A stretch of 64,000 nt of DNA, taken from positions 1-64,000 of the forward strand of contig NZ_JACOPX010000015.1 of NCBI RefSeq assembly GCF_015461835.1. Direction: 5' to 3'. The translations under genes and the position numbers were made by a program. Source of the DNA: Pseudomonas neuropathica. Lineage in GTDB: Bacteria > Pseudomonadota > Gammaproteobacteria > Pseudomonadales > Pseudomonadaceae. The notes beneath the pieces were generated by a model that saw nothing but the letters and a program-made list of their open reading frames with translations, was not told where the DNA came from and ran no database searches. Of the stretch, positions 8,646-17,298 are shown one piece after another. Within the stretch, counting starts at the first letter, position 1, and each line of letters starts with the position of its first letter.

Positions 8646-9365
8646 ATGCGCGTTGCGATACTGGACGACGAACCCGCCGAACTGCGCCGGGTCGAGCAAA
8701 CCCTGCAGCAAATGGCCGATGCCGGCGAACAGCCGTGGTCACTGCACAGCTTCGAGCGTGGCGAAGACCTGTTACGACAGCTACGCCGGGAAACCTTCGA
8801 CCTGCTGATCCTCGACTGGCAACTGCCCGACCTCACCGGCCTGGCCTTGCTACGCTGGACCCGCGAACACATGGAAGCGCCACCGGCCGCGATCATGCTG
8901 ACCAGTCGCGATGGCGAGAGCGATATCGTCCAAGCCTTGAACGCTGGCGCCGACGATTATGTAAGTAAACCGTTCCGCCCCAATGAACTGAAAGCCCGAG
9001 TCGCCGCAGTACTACGCCGGCATAGCCAGCCACGCAGCACGGCGACCGAAGTGCTGAGCTTCAATGACCTGACGTTTGATGATGCAGAGCTGACCGTCAC
9101 CCGTGAGGGCAAACCTATCGTCATGACCGAGCGGGAGTATCGACTTGCCCGTTGTCTGTTCAGCAATTTGGGCCGGCCGTTGTCGCGGGATTATCTGTAC
9201 GAACGGTTTTGGCCGCATGAGGAGATGGCGTCGTCGCGACCGCTGGATACGCATATCTATCGGCTGCGTAACAAGTTGGGGCTGACGGCGGATCGGGGTT
9301 GGCAGTTGTTGACGATTTATGGGTATGGGTATCGGTTGGAAAGTGTGGCGACGGGGTCCGAATAG
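8646..9365 (+). CDS. OmpR-family response regulator
   Basis: A 239-residue two-domain regulator. The receiver domain has acidic residues D8 and D9, phospho-acceptor D57 (LLILDWQLPD) and the conserved lysine in YVSKPF. The C-terminal winged helix runs from about residue 135 to 235, ending in the OmpR-type YGYGYRLE wing. AAGGA about 10 bases before ATG 8646 decides the start over the in-frame ATGs 60 bases upstream. It is divergent from the histidine kinase across a 169-bp gap, so the two almost certainly form a two-component system. Targets cannot be read here. Confidence 0.92.
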   Translation: MRVAILDDEPAELRRVEQTLQQMADAGEQPWSLHSFERGEDLLRQLRRETFDLLILDWQLPDLTGLALLRWTREHMEAPPAAIMLTSRDGESDIVQALNAGADDYVSKPFRPNELKARVAAVLRRHSQPRSTATEVLSFNDLTFDDAELTVTREGKPIVMTEREYRLARCLFSNLGRPLSRDYLYERFWPHEEMASSRPLDTHIYRLRNKLGLTADRGWQLLTIYGYGYRLESVATGSE

Positions 9366-9387
9366 AAATTAAAGTTCGCAGCTTCAA

Positions 9388-9407
9388 CCCGGCACTTAAG
9401 CGCCGGG
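9388..9407. terminator. Possible hairpin between response regulator and toxin gene
   Basis: CCCGGC (9388-9393) pairs with GCCGGG (9402-9407) around an 8-nt loop in the gap between the converging response regulator and toxin genes. No U tract follows, so it is only a candidate terminator. Confidence 0.3.
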
Positions 9408-9445
9408 ACAACAAAGCAGTCCGCTCATAACGGGAAACGTCAGAG

Positions 9446-9790
9446 CTAGAATGCTTTGAGTAAACAATAACGAACGAGGGCCCGCTCGACACTCTGTTTA
9501 CCTCTTAAGACCAGACCAACGGCGACAGTCTGATCTTCATCCAAGATCTCGTAGAAAACGCGGTAATCGTCTGTATTAAGTTCACGATATTGCATGACAC
9601 CCAGCTCGCTCATCTGAGGGCTGACGGGATAACCGTAGGGGGTGGACGCGAGTTTATCTGTGATGATGTCAACGACGGCATCAACCCGCTGGAAAGCAGA
9701 CTGCAGCCCGTGATAATCAGCCAGATGTTCAATCTGGTCTTCGATGCTTTGTTGAGCGATTTCGGTGTAACGAACGGTGAACTTGGTCAT
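9446..9790 (-). CDS. ParE/RelE-family toxin of a type II toxin-antitoxin pair
   Basis: A 114-residue protein with the ParE-like opening (FTVRYTEIAQQSIEDQIEHLADY) and a late beta-strand YRVFYEILDEDQTVAVGLVLRGKQS typical of the RelE/ParE fold. AGGAG lies 6 bases before the ATG. It starts 13 bases after the antitoxin stop on the same strand, the classic antitoxin-first order. Family members either poison gyrase (ParE) or cleave mRNA on the ribosome (RelE); the sequence does not decide which. The pair lies next to gyrB, which is suggestive but proves nothing. It looks like an accessory insertion beside the origin. Confidence 0.85.
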   Translation of the reverse strand: MTKFTVRYTEIAQQSIEDQIEHLADYHGLQSAFQRVDAVVDIITDKLASTPYGYPVSPQMSELGVMQYRELNTDDYRVFYEILDEDQTVAVGLVLRGKQSVERALVRYCLLKAF

Positions 9791-9803
9791 TTAGGCTCCT
9801 ATA

Positions 9804-10052
9804 TTATTTGTGGGCAAACCTCCTGCTCAAACGGGCTTTCAGCTCATCAGTAGAACAATGTTTGCCTTGGGCATATTCGCGAGAACTGATTGCGAGCATT
9901 TTCACAAGGGCAACTGCTTCGTCACGGCGCTTATGGTCAACATAAGACTCCACAACATAGGCAGGAACACCATTTTGCGTGACGACCATTGGCTCATCTA
10001 ATGGCAGGTCGGATGCGTGTTTTTTCAAAAAACTTATTGTTTCGACTCGCAT
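9804..10052 (-). CDS. Phd/YefM-family antitoxin
   Basis: An 82-residue protein with the N-terminal Phd/YefM DNA-binding motif (TISFLKKHASDLPLDEPMVVT, then GVPAYVVESY) and a charged C-terminal tail that would bind and neutralise the toxin. The ATG at 10050-10052 is preceded by a strong AAGGAGGG at 9 bases; the longer in-frame start at 10169 is rejected. The toxin follows after 13 bases. Antitoxins of this class repress their own operon, and a palindrome just upstream (10075-10089) is a candidate operator. Confidence 0.87.
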   Translation of the reverse strand: MRVETISFLKKHASDLPLDEPMVVTQNGVPAYVVESYVDHKRRDEAVALVKMLAISSREYAQGKHCSTDELKARLSRRFAHK

Positions 10053-10074
10053 GAGTGGAAACCCTCCTTTGTGA

Positions 10075-10089
10075 CGTCCGTCCCGGACG
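10075..10089. promoter_or_regulatory. Candidate operator palindrome of the toxin-antitoxin operon
   Basis: CGTCCG-TCC-CGGACG is a perfect 6-bp inverted repeat 22 bp upstream of the antitoxin start and just before its Shine-Dalgarno. Position and symmetry suggest autoregulation by the Phd-type antitoxin; this is inference. Confidence 0.4.
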
Positions 10090-10317
10090 CCAACTAACGC
10101 TGATGGCTCTGTTTTAATGCTGCCCAGAACCTTCGAGGCGAAATTGCCCCAACACCAACCACCATACACTAAATTCAGACCAAAACAAGACCGATAAAAG
10201 CCCTCTCTTTTACAATTAAGTCAAGTTTTTTAGCAAATGCTCCGTTTGTTTTGCCACTCAAGAACCTAGAAGAGTTGATGTAAATTGACCAGCCGATCAA
10301 TGGCGGCTTTGTGTAAC

Positions 10318-10351
10318 AAAAAAGGCCAACGCGATTGCATTGGCCTTTTTT
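10318..10351. terminator. gyrB terminator (works in both directions)
   Basis: The AGGCCAA/TTGGCCT stem is flanked by an A run on the left and T6 on the right, about 20 bp downstream of the gyrB stop on the minus strand. Confidence 0.85.
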
Positions 10352-10370
10352 GTTTTGACGCAAACCGGGA

Positions 10371-12788
10371 TCAGAAATCCAGGTTCGAAACCGCCAACGC
10401 ATTGCTCTCGATGAAGTCACGGCGAGGTTCGACCGCATCACCCATCAGGGTGTTGAAGATCTGGTCTGCGCCAATGGCGTCTTCGATGGTGACTTTCAGC
10501 ATGCGACGCACGCTTGGGTCCATGGTGGTTTCCCACAGCTGATCCGGGTTCATTTCGCCCAGACCTTTGTATCGCTGAATGGTGTGGCGCTTGGTGCTTT
10601 CAGCCATCAGCCAGTCGAGGGCTTCCTTGAACTCGGTGACTGCCTTCTTGCGCTCGCCACGCTGGATGTACGCGCCGTCGTCGAGCAGGGTGCTCAGTTG
10701 AGCGCCAAGGGTGACGACGGTTTTGTAGTCGTTGCTGCCGAAGAAGTCGCGGTTGAAAGTGACGTAGTTCGACAGACCGTGGGAGATCAGTTCGACCTCC
10801 GGCAGCCACACGCCACGCTCACGGTCTTCACGCAGGCTGGCCTTGTAGACCAGGCCGGACTTCTCGACGGTGCGCAGACGGACTTCGTACTGGGCCAGCC
10901 AGTCCTGCATCTTGGCGTGGTCGCCAAGCATTTCCAGGCTCACGGCCGGCAGGTAGATGAAGTGCTCGGTCAGCTCTTGCGGGTACAGGCGCGACAGACG
11001 CTTGAGGGTCTTCATCACCATGCGGAAGTCGTTTACCAGACGCTCCAAAGCTTCACCGGAAATGCCTGGTGCCTCTTCGTTCAGGTGCAGGCTGGCATCT
11101 TCCAGGGCCGACTGCGTCATGTACTCTTCCATGGCGTCGTCGTCTTTGATGTATTGCTCTTGCTTGCCTTTCTTGACCTTGTACAGCGGCGGCTGGGCGA
11201 TGTAGATGTAACCGCGCTCGATCAGCTCCGGCAACTGACGGAAGAAGAAGGTCAGCAGCAGGGTACGGATGTGCGAACCGTCGACGTCAGCATCGGTCAT
11301 GATGATGATGTTGTGATAACGCAACTTGTCGATGTTGTATTCGTCGCGACCGATGCCGCAGCCCAGCGCGGTGATCAAGGTGCCCACTTCCTGGGAAGAG
11401 ATCATCTTGTCGAAACGCGCTTTCTCGACGTTGAGGATCTTGCCCTTCAACGGCAGGATCGCCTGGGTCTTGCGGTTACGTCCCTGCTTGGCAGAGCCGC
11501 CCGCGGAGTCACCTTCCACGAGATACAGTTCGGACAGCGCCGGGTCTTTTTCCTGGCAGTCAGCGAGCTTGCCCGGCAGGCCGGCGATGTCCAGCGTGCC
11601 TTTGCGGCGGGTCATCTCACGGGCCTTGCGCGCCGCTTCACGGGCACGGGCGGCGTCGATCATCTTGCCGACCACCAGCTTGGCTTCGTTCGGGTTTTCC
11701 AGGAGGAAGTCGGAGAAGTACTTGCCCATTTCCTGTTCGACCGCGGTCTTCACTTCGGAAGAGACCAGCTTGTCTTTGGTCTGCGAGCTGAACTTCGGAT
11801 CCGGCACTTTCACCGAGATGATCGCGGTCAGGCCTTCACGGGCATCATCACCGGTGGTGGCGACTTTGTGCTTCTTCGCCAGACCTTCCTGCTCGATGTA
11901 GTTGTTCAGGTTACGCGTCAGGGCCGAGCGGAAGCCCACCAGGTGGGTACCGCCGTCGCGCTGCGGAATGTTGTTGGTGAAACACAACAGGTTCTCGTTG
12001 AAGCTGTCGTTCCACTGCAGGGCGATTTCCACGCCGATGCCGTCTTCACGCTGGATGTTGAAGTGGAACACCTGGTTGACCGCAGTCTTGTTGGTGTTCA
12101 GGTATTCAACGAACGCACGCAGGCCGCCTTCGTACTTGAACAGCTCTTCCTTGCCGCTGCGCTCATCCTTGAGGACGATGCCGACACCGGAGTTGAGGAA
12201 GGACAGTTCACGAATGCGCTTGGCCAGGATGTCCCAGCTGAAGTGAATGTTCTTGAAGGTTTCGCTGGAAGCCTTGAAGTGGATCTGGGTACCGGTGGTT
12301 TCGCTGTCGCCAACGATGGCCATCGGAGCCTGAGGTACGCCGTGGACGTAGGTCTGTTCCCAGATCTTGCCGCTGCGGCGTACGGTCAGGACCAGCTCTT
12401 CGGACAGTGCGTTCACTACCGACACACCTACGCCGTGCAGACCGCCGGAGACCTTGTAGGAGTTGTCGTCGAACTTACCGCCAGCGTGGAGGACGGTCAT
12501 GATGACCTCGGCGGCGGAAACGCCTTCCTCTTTGTGCACGTCTACCGGGATGCCACGGCCGTTGTCTTTAACGGTGATGGACTCATCCGGGTGGATGATG
12601 ATGCTGATGTCATCGCAGTGGCCGGCGAGGGCTTCGTCGATCGAGTTGTCGACCACCTCGAACACCATGTGGTGCAGACCGCTGCCATCGTCAGTGTCAC
12701 CAATGTACATACCGGGACGTTTGCGTACGGCATCCAGGCCTTTCAGCACTTTAATGCTCGTTGAGTCGTACGTATTTTCTTCGCTCAA
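10371..12788 (-). CDS. gyrB: DNA gyrase subunit B
   Basis: An 805-residue ATPase subunit of gyrase, which introduces negative supercoils ahead of replication forks. The GHKL ATP-binding region (EVVDNSIDEALAGH, then DNGRGIPVD) is followed by the transducer and the TOPRIM domain (EGDSAGGSAKQGRNR, then DADVDGSHIRTLLLTFFFR). It ends in the usual NLDF-type tail. The start is TTG at 12788 with GGAG/GAAGG upstream, giving MSEENTYDSTSIKVLKG as in other pseudomonads. The open frame continues 52 codons into recF without coding sense. recF ends 5 bases upstream, so the genes are co-transcribed. Confidence 0.97.
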   Translation of the reverse strand: MSEENTYDSTSIKVLKGLDAVRKRPGMYIGDTDDGSGLHHMVFEVVDNSIDEALAGHCDDISIIIHPDESITVKDNGRGIPVDVHKEEGVSAAEVIMTVLHAGGKFDDNSYKVSGGLHGVGVSVVNALSEELVLTVRRSGKIWEQTYVHGVPQAPMAIVGDSETTGTQIHFKASSETFKNIHFSWDILAKRIRELSFLNSGVGIVLKDERSGKEELFKYEGGLRAFVEYLNTNKTAVNQVFHFNIQREDGIGVEIALQWNDSFNENLLCFTNNIPQRDGGTHLVGFRSALTRNLNNYIEQEGLAKKHKVATTGDDAREGLTAIISVKVPDPKFSSQTKDKLVSSEVKTAVEQEMGKYFSDFLLENPNEAKLVVGKMIDAARAREAARKAREMTRRKGTLDIAGLPGKLADCQEKDPALSELYLVEGDSAGGSAKQGRNRKTQAILPLKGKILNVEKARFDKMISSQEVGTLITALGCGIGRDEYNIDKLRYHNIIIMTDADVDGSHIRTLLLTFFFRQLPELIERGYIYIAQPPLYKVKKGKQEQYIKDDDAMEEYMTQSALEDASLHLNEEAPGISGEALERLVNDFRMVMKTLKRLSRLYPQELTEHFIYLPAVSLEMLGDHAKMQDWLAQYEVRLRTVEKSGLVYKASLREDRERGVWLPEVELISHGLSNYVTFNRDFFGSNDYKTVVTLGAQLSTLLDDGAYIQRGERKKAVTEFKEALDWLMAESTKRHTIQRYKGLGEMNPDQLWETTMDPSVRRMLKVTIEDAIGADQIFNTLMGDAVEPRRDFIESNALAVSNLDF

Positions 12789-12793
12789 TGCCT

Positions 12794-13897
12794 TCACTCC
12801 CGATGGTCGTGGGTCTGGGTGATACGGCCCTGTTCCACGTGGAACAGAGCGACTGGCGTTTCCGTCTGCCAGCCTTCCCTCAATAATTCGTGATCTACAC
12901 AGGTGATGAACACCTGGCAGCGTAAGTCTTCCAGCAAACGGCACAGCGCGCGACGATGACCCTCGTCCAGCTCGGACGGCAAGTCATCCACCAGATAAAT
13001 ACACTGACCGCGACGGGCCTGGCTGACCAAATGCCCTTGGGCAATCCGTAGTGCACAGACCACTAACTTCTGCTGACCCCGGGACAAGATGTCCGCGGCG
13101 TTGTGAGCGCCCAATCTAAGACGCAAATCAGCCCGTTGCGGTCCGGCCTGGGTATGACCCATTTGCTGATCCCGTTGCACGGATCCAGCCAGTACGGCGC
13201 TCAATTCCCGGTCTTTGTCCCAGCCTCGGTAATAGCTGAGCGTCAAACCTTCAAGCTCAACCAGTTCGCTCAAGGTTTGTTCAAAGACTGGTTTCAAGGC
13301 TTTGATGTAGGCGCGGCGGTATTCATCGATTTCAGCGCTGGCCTGGCACAGTTCCCTGTCCCAAACCGCTTGCGAAACGGCGTCAAGTGTACCATGTCGC
13401 AGCCAAGAGTTTCTCTGGCGCAGGGCCTTCTGCAACCGCTGCCAGGTGGCCATAAAGCGCGGCTCGACGTGGAACACGCCCCAGTCGAGAAACTGTCGAC
13501 GAATCTTCGGCGCACCTTCAAGCAAGCGGAAGCTGTCGGGGTTGATCAACTGCAGTGGCAGGATCTCCGCCAGCTGCGCAGCACTGCGGGCGTTCTGGCC
13601 GTCGATGCGTATCTGGAACTCGCCCTGACGATCGCGCGAGATCCCCAACGCACTGTGCCCACCCTCAGCCAATTCGACCTGACCGAACACGGTGCAGGCG
13701 AGTTGCTCGTACTGAATGACCGGCAACAGCCGCGTGCTACGAAACGAACGGGCAAGCCCCAGCAGATGAATGGCTTCCAGAACACTGGTTTTGCCGCTGC
13801 CGTTGGCGCCGTAAAGAATGTTGATGCGGGGGGAGGGGGAGAAGGTCACCGGGTGCAGATTGCGCACCGCGGTGACCGAAACACGACTTAAGGACAT
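12794..13897 (-). CDS. recF: DNA replication and repair protein RecF
   Basis: A 367-residue SMC-like ATPase that helps load RecA at single-strand gaps. Walker A is GANGSGKTS (about residues 30-38), the ABC signature region is ILSRGQQKL and Walker B is IYLVDDLPSELD. It sits between dnaN (14 bases before its start) and gyrB (5 bases after its stop) in the dnaA-dnaN-recF-gyrB operon. Its 3' end contains a perfect parS site (12831-12846), so these codons are under double constraint. Confidence 0.97.
   Translation of the reverse strand: MSLSRVSVTAVRNLHPVTFSPSPRINILYGANGSGKTSVLEAIHLLGLARSFRSTRLLPVIQYEQLACTVFGQVELAEGGHSALGISRDRQGEFQIRIDGQNARSAAQLAEILPLQLINPDSFRLLEGAPKIRRQFLDWGVFHVEPRFMATWQRLQKALRQRNSWLRHGTLDAVSQAVWDRELCQASAEIDEYRRAYIKALKPVFEQTLSELVELEGLTLSYYRGWDKDRELSAVLAGSVQRDQQMGHTQAGPQRADLRLRLGAHNAADILSRGQQKLVVCALRIAQGHLVSQARRGQCIYLVDDLPSELDEGHRRALCRLLEDLRCQVFITCVDHELLREGWQTETPVALFHVEQGRITQTHDHRE
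12831..12846. promoter_or_regulatory. parS: parS centromere site (ParB binding)
   Basis: TGTTCCACGTGGAACA is a perfect 16-bp palindrome and the consensus Pseudomonas parS. It lies in the recF coding region near its 3' end, about 4 kb from oriC, where ParB nucleates for origin segregation. ParA and ParB are encoded at 28.3-29.9 kb in this window. No second perfect copy was found in the window. Confidence 0.93.
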
Positions 13898-13911
13898 CCA
13901 GGGTCAGCTGA

Positions 13912-15015
13912 TTACAGACGCATCGGCATGACAACGTAAGCCGAATCGTCGTTGTCGGACTCTTGCACGAGTGCACTGCTGTTGGAGTCGGACAGGATCA
14001 GACGAACCTGCTCGGTGGTCATCACGCCCAGCACGTCGAGCAAATAGCTCACGTTGAAGCCGATTTCCAGGGAGCCGCCGTTGTATTCAACGCCCACTTC
14101 TTCTTCCGCTTCTTCCTGCTCCGGGTTGTTGGCCTGGATCTTCAACTGACCGCTGGCCAGTTGCAGACGGATACCACGGTACTTCTCGTTGGACAGAATC
14201 GCGGTACGGCTGAACGCTTCACGCAAGGCCTGGCGATCGCCCAATACCAGCTTGTCGCCGCCCTTTGGCAGAACGCGTTCGTAGTCCGGGAACTTGCCGT
14301 CAACCAGTTTCGAGGTGAAGGTGAATTCGCCGGTGGTGGCGCGGATGTGATGTTGGCCCAACACGATGCTGACATTGCCGTCCGGCTCGGTGAGCAGACG
14401 CGCCAGTTCCAGAATACCTTTGCGCGGCACGATCACCTGATGGCGATCTGGCTGGCCGATATCGGCCTTCATCGAGCACATGGCCAGACGGTGACCGTCG
14501 GTGGCCACGGCGCGGATGATGCCTTCGGACACTTCCAGCAGCATGCCGTTGAGGTAATAACGTACGTCCTGCTGGGCCATGGCGAAGCTTGTGCGTTCGA
14601 TCAGGCGACGCAGTTTGCTTTGTTCAAGACTGCAAGTCAGCGAGCCCGGACCTTCTTCAACGGTCGGGAAATCGTTGGCCGGCAGAGTCGACAGGGTGAA
14701 GCGGCTACGGCCAGCCTTCACCACCAGCTTCTGCTCGTCGACCTTGATGTCGATCAGCGCGTCGTTGGGCAGGCTTTTGCAGATATCCATCAGCTTGCGC
14801 GCAGGCACCGTGATGGAACCTGTTTCAGCCGGCTCTTCAAGTTGCACACGACCAACCAGTTCGACTTCGAGGTCGGTACCGGTCAGCGACAGTTGCTGGC
14901 CTTCGACAACCAGCAGCACGTTGGAGAGTACCGGCAAGGTCTGTCGGCGCTCGACGACGCCTGCGACCAGTTGCAGGGGTTTCAACAGGGCTTCGCGTTG
15001 AATGGTGAAATGCAT
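13912..15015 (-). CDS. dnaN: DNA polymerase III beta sliding clamp
   Basis: A 367-residue processivity clamp, the usual length. It opens MHFTIQREALLKPLQLVAGVVERRQTLPVLSN, shows the three repeated clamp domains and ends in YVVMPMRL, the conserved tail that forms part of the client-binding pocket. It encircles DNA and tethers polymerase III and repair enzymes. It lies 39 bp downstream of dnaA on the same strand and 14 bp before recF. Confidence 0.98.
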   Translation of the reverse strand: MHFTIQREALLKPLQLVAGVVERRQTLPVLSNVLLVVEGQQLSLTGTDLEVELVGRVQLEEPAETGSITVPARKLMDICKSLPNDALIDIKVDEQKLVVKAGRSRFTLSTLPANDFPTVEEGPGSLTCSLEQSKLRRLIERTSFAMAQQDVRYYLNGMLLEVSEGIIRAVATDGHRLAMCSMKADIGQPDRHQVIVPRKGILELARLLTEPDGNVSIVLGQHHIRATTGEFTFTSKLVDGKFPDYERVLPKGGDKLVLGDRQALREAFSRTAILSNEKYRGIRLQLASGQLKIQANNPEQEEAEEEVGVEYNGGSLEIGFNVSYLLDVLGVMTTEQVRLILSDSNSSALVQESDNDDSAYVVMPMRL

Positions 15016-15054
15016 GGTCTAGTCCCTTGCCTTAATAAGCTGCGCTGGTGTTCA

Positions 15055-16581
15055 TCAAGTGGTCAGTGTACGCAGCAGGTTCTTGTAGTCCTCGCGGATG
15101 TCCGCGTCGGATTCCTTAAGTTCGTTGATCTTGCGGCAGGCGTGCAACACCGTGGTGTGGTCGCGGCCGCCAAACACATCGCCGATTTCCGGCAGGCTGT
15201 GGTTGGTCAGCTCCTTGGACAACGCCATGGCGACCTGACGCGGACGTGCCACCGAACGCGAACGGCGTTTGGACAGCAGATCCGAGATCTTGATCTTGTA
15301 GTACTCGGCGACGGTGCGCTGAATGTTATCCACAGAGACCAGTTTGTCCTGCAACGCCAACAGGTCTTTCAGGGATTCGCGAATCAGCTCGATGGTGATG
15401 TCGCGGCCCATGAAGTGCGAGTGGGCGATCACGCGTTTCAGCGCACCTTCCAGCTCACGGACGTTGGAACGAATACGCTGGGCGATGAAGAACGCGGCGT
15501 CGTGCGGCAAGTCGACTTTGGCCTGGTCGGCCTTTTTCATCAAGATCGCCACGCGGGTTTCCAGTTCCGGCGGCTCGACAGCTACCGTCAGGCCCCAGCC
15601 GAAGCGGGATTTGAGGCGCTCTTCAAGGCCTTCGATTTCTTTCGGATAGCGGTCACTGGTGAGAATGACCTGCTGGCCACCTTCAAGCAGAGCGTTGAAG
15701 GTGTGGAAAAACTCTTCCTGCGAGCGCTCTTTGCGGGCGAAGAACTGAATGTCGTCGATCAGCAAAGCATCCACCGAACGGTAGAAACGCTTGAACTCGT
15801 TGATCGCGTTCAGTTGCAGCGCCTTGACCATATCGGCCACGAAGCGCTCGGAATGCAGGTACACAACCTTGGCATTCGGGTTCTTCTTTAGTAGGTGGTT
15901 ACCCACCGCATGCATCAAGTGGGTTTTACCCAGGCCGACGCCACCATAAAGGAACAGCGGGTTGTAACCGTGCTTGGGGTTGTCCGCCACTTGCCAGGCC
16001 GCCGCGCGGGCGAGCTGGTTGGATTTACCTTCGACGAAGTTTTCGAAGGTGAAAGTGCGGTTCAGGTAGCTGGTGTGCTTGAGCGCACCTTCTACCTGCA
16101 CGGTGCGCTGTTCGGCGCGAACCGGGGCTTGCTGCGAAGCGGCACCGGACATCGGATCGAAACTGTCGCGAGACGGTTCATCGCTGACTTCAGGGCTTTT
16201 CTGCGTCGAGCGCTTGGCCGTCGGTGCGGGCGTCTGCGTCGGTGCCGGCACGTTCGCAGGTGCGGCATTGACCTGAGCCTGGGAAACCTGTGCGGCGGCC
16301 AGCGGTGCATTCGGTGCGGCACGCGGTGCCGAGCTGCGCTTGCTGCCTATTAATAAGGAGAGCGCCGGCGCCGTGCCGTTGCCATGCTCATCCAGCAGTT
16401 CAAGGACGCGGCCCAGGTACTTTTCGTTGACCCAGTCCAGCACAAAACGGTTCGGTGCGTAGACGCGCAACTCGTCGCCTTCGGCTTCGACCTGTAGTGG
16501 ACGGATCCAGGTGTTGAATTGTTGGGCAGGCAGCTCCTCGCGCAAAAGCTCCACGCACTGCTGCCAAAGTTCCACTGACAC
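15055..16581 (-). CDS. dnaA: Chromosomal replication initiator protein DnaA
   Basis: A 508-residue AAA+ initiator. Domain I is at about residues 1-85 (LWQQCVELLREELPAQQFNTW), followed by a long Ala/Pro-rich domain II linker. Domain III has Walker A GGVGLGKTH and Walker B LLIDDIQFF, and domain IV ends with the box-binding signature DHTTVLHACRKI. The start is GTG at 16581 with AGGGG upstream. It reads away from oriC. A perfect DnaA 9-mer (15326-15334) lies inside its own coding region, apart from those in oriC. Confidence 0.98.
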   Translation of the reverse strand: MSVELWQQCVELLREELPAQQFNTWIRPLQVEAEGDELRVYAPNRFVLDWVNEKYLGRVLELLDEHGNGTAPALSLLIGSKRSSAPRAAPNAPLAAAQVSQAQVNAAPANVPAPTQTPAPTAKRSTQKSPEVSDEPSRDSFDPMSGAASQQAPVRAEQRTVQVEGALKHTSYLNRTFTFENFVEGKSNQLARAAAWQVADNPKHGYNPLFLYGGVGLGKTHLMHAVGNHLLKKNPNAKVVYLHSERFVADMVKALQLNAINEFKRFYRSVDALLIDDIQFFARKERSQEEFFHTFNALLEGGQQVILTSDRYPKEIEGLEERLKSRFGWGLTVAVEPPELETRVAILMKKADQAKVDLPHDAAFFIAQRIRSNVRELEGALKRVIAHSHFMGRDITIELIRESLKDLLALQDKLVSVDNIQRTVAEYYKIKISDLLSKRRSRSVARPRQVAMALSKELTNHSLPEIGDVFGGRDHTTVLHACRKINELKESDADIREDYKNLLRTLTT

Positions 16582-16639
16582 GGATATCCCCTAAGTTGAA
16601 AGCCGGTGAGGCAAAAACAAGCGGCCATTGTAGCGGCGA

Positions 16640-17010
16640 GCGGTCCACTTATCCACATGCAGGTTGCCCGGTGACCATGATTTATCAATGTGTTAACCGA
16701 TGAAAAAGCGACCAACGGTGTGTGAATAAGCTCTGTGGATAACCGCCTCTAAGGGCACTGGACAACTGGGGGTTGAACTCGGTGGATAACCTGCCTGTGG
16801 ATAACAGCCCATTCCACGCACAGGTTATCCGATAGTGCAGCACAGGCTGATCACGGTTTTCCACTGTAGTTGTCATTCTCTGTACAGCAGGTAAAACATG
16901 GGCTTCTGTAACTTATCCACAGAAGAAGGCGTGCCTAGCTTTTATAAGCTTTACAGAAAAGCTTTAAATAATTCCCTTCTTTATTTTTATGTATGGCGAG
17001 CAGGTGATCA
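16640..17010. other. oriC: Chromosomal replication origin (oriC)
   Basis: The dnaA-rpmH gap (16582-17147) holds four perfect DnaA 9-mers (16649-16657, 16734-16742, 16796-16804, 16913-16921) and three one- or two-mismatch copies (16721, 16781, 16825). An AT-rich tract at about 16935-17035 follows, the likely unwinding element. Location beside dnaA and the box-plus-AT-tract layout match the known functional origin of P. aeruginosa and P. putida. Limits are approximate. The dnaA promoter must also lie here. Confidence 0.9.
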
Positions 17011-17058
17011 GGCAAAGAACACCTTGAGATCTATTTATAAGGAAACGTTGGTTGGAAA

Positions 17059-17087
17059 TTGACCTGAAGGCTTGCTTTCTCTAGAAT
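17059..17087 (+). promoter_or_regulatory. Sigma-70 promoter of rpmH-rnpA
   Basis: TTGACC (17059-17064) and TAGAAT (17082-17087) with an ideal 17-bp spacer lie 60 bp before the rpmH start, at the oriC edge. The match and position are good for a strongly expressed ribosomal protein gene. Confidence 0.75.
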
Positions 17088-17147
17088 CCCCGGTCTCTTA
17101 AAACGGGGGCCATTCCGGCCCGTTGTGGACGAACCAGGTAACACGAC

Positions 17148-17282
17148 ATGAAACGTACTTTCCAACCAAGCACTATCAAACGCGCCCGTACCCACGGTTT
17201 CCGTGCTCGCATGGCTACCAAGAACGGCCGTGCTGTCCTGTCGCGTCGCCGCGCCAAAGGTCGTGCGCGTCTGGCAGTTTGA
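17148..17282 (+). CDS. rpmH: 50S ribosomal protein L34
   Basis: A 44-residue, very basic protein (MKRTFQPSTIKRARTHGFRA, then KNGRAVLSRRRAKGRARL) that is L34 in full. It is the first gene rightward of oriC and overlaps no other gene. rnpA starts 16 bases after its stop, the near-universal bacterial arrangement. Confidence 0.98.
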   Translation: MKRTFQPSTIKRARTHGFRARMATKNGRAVLSRRRAKGRARLAV

Positions 17283-17298
17283 TAATCCGGTACTGGAG

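Larger units (their letters stand above)
10053..10370. other. Intergenic region between toxin-antitoxin operon and gyrB
   Basis: These 318 bases hold the toxin-antitoxin promoter region, the palindrome at 10075-10089 and the gyrB terminator. They are visibly richer in A and T (especially 10180-10320) than the genes around them, as expected for transferred DNA. No further gene was recognised. Confidence 0.6.

Noticed and set aside
10584..12764. 726-codon open frame on the plus strand
   Set aside because: It lies wholly opposite gyrB; long antisense frames are common in GC-rich genes and its translation is Val/Ala/Gly-rich without motifs.
13472..13487. Second parS-like site in recF (right half perfect)
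   Set aside because: Three mismatches in the left half; too weak to call without ParB binding data.
13963..15891. 642-codon open frame on the plus strand across dnaN and dnaA
   Set aside because: Antisense shadow crossing two certain genes and their gap.
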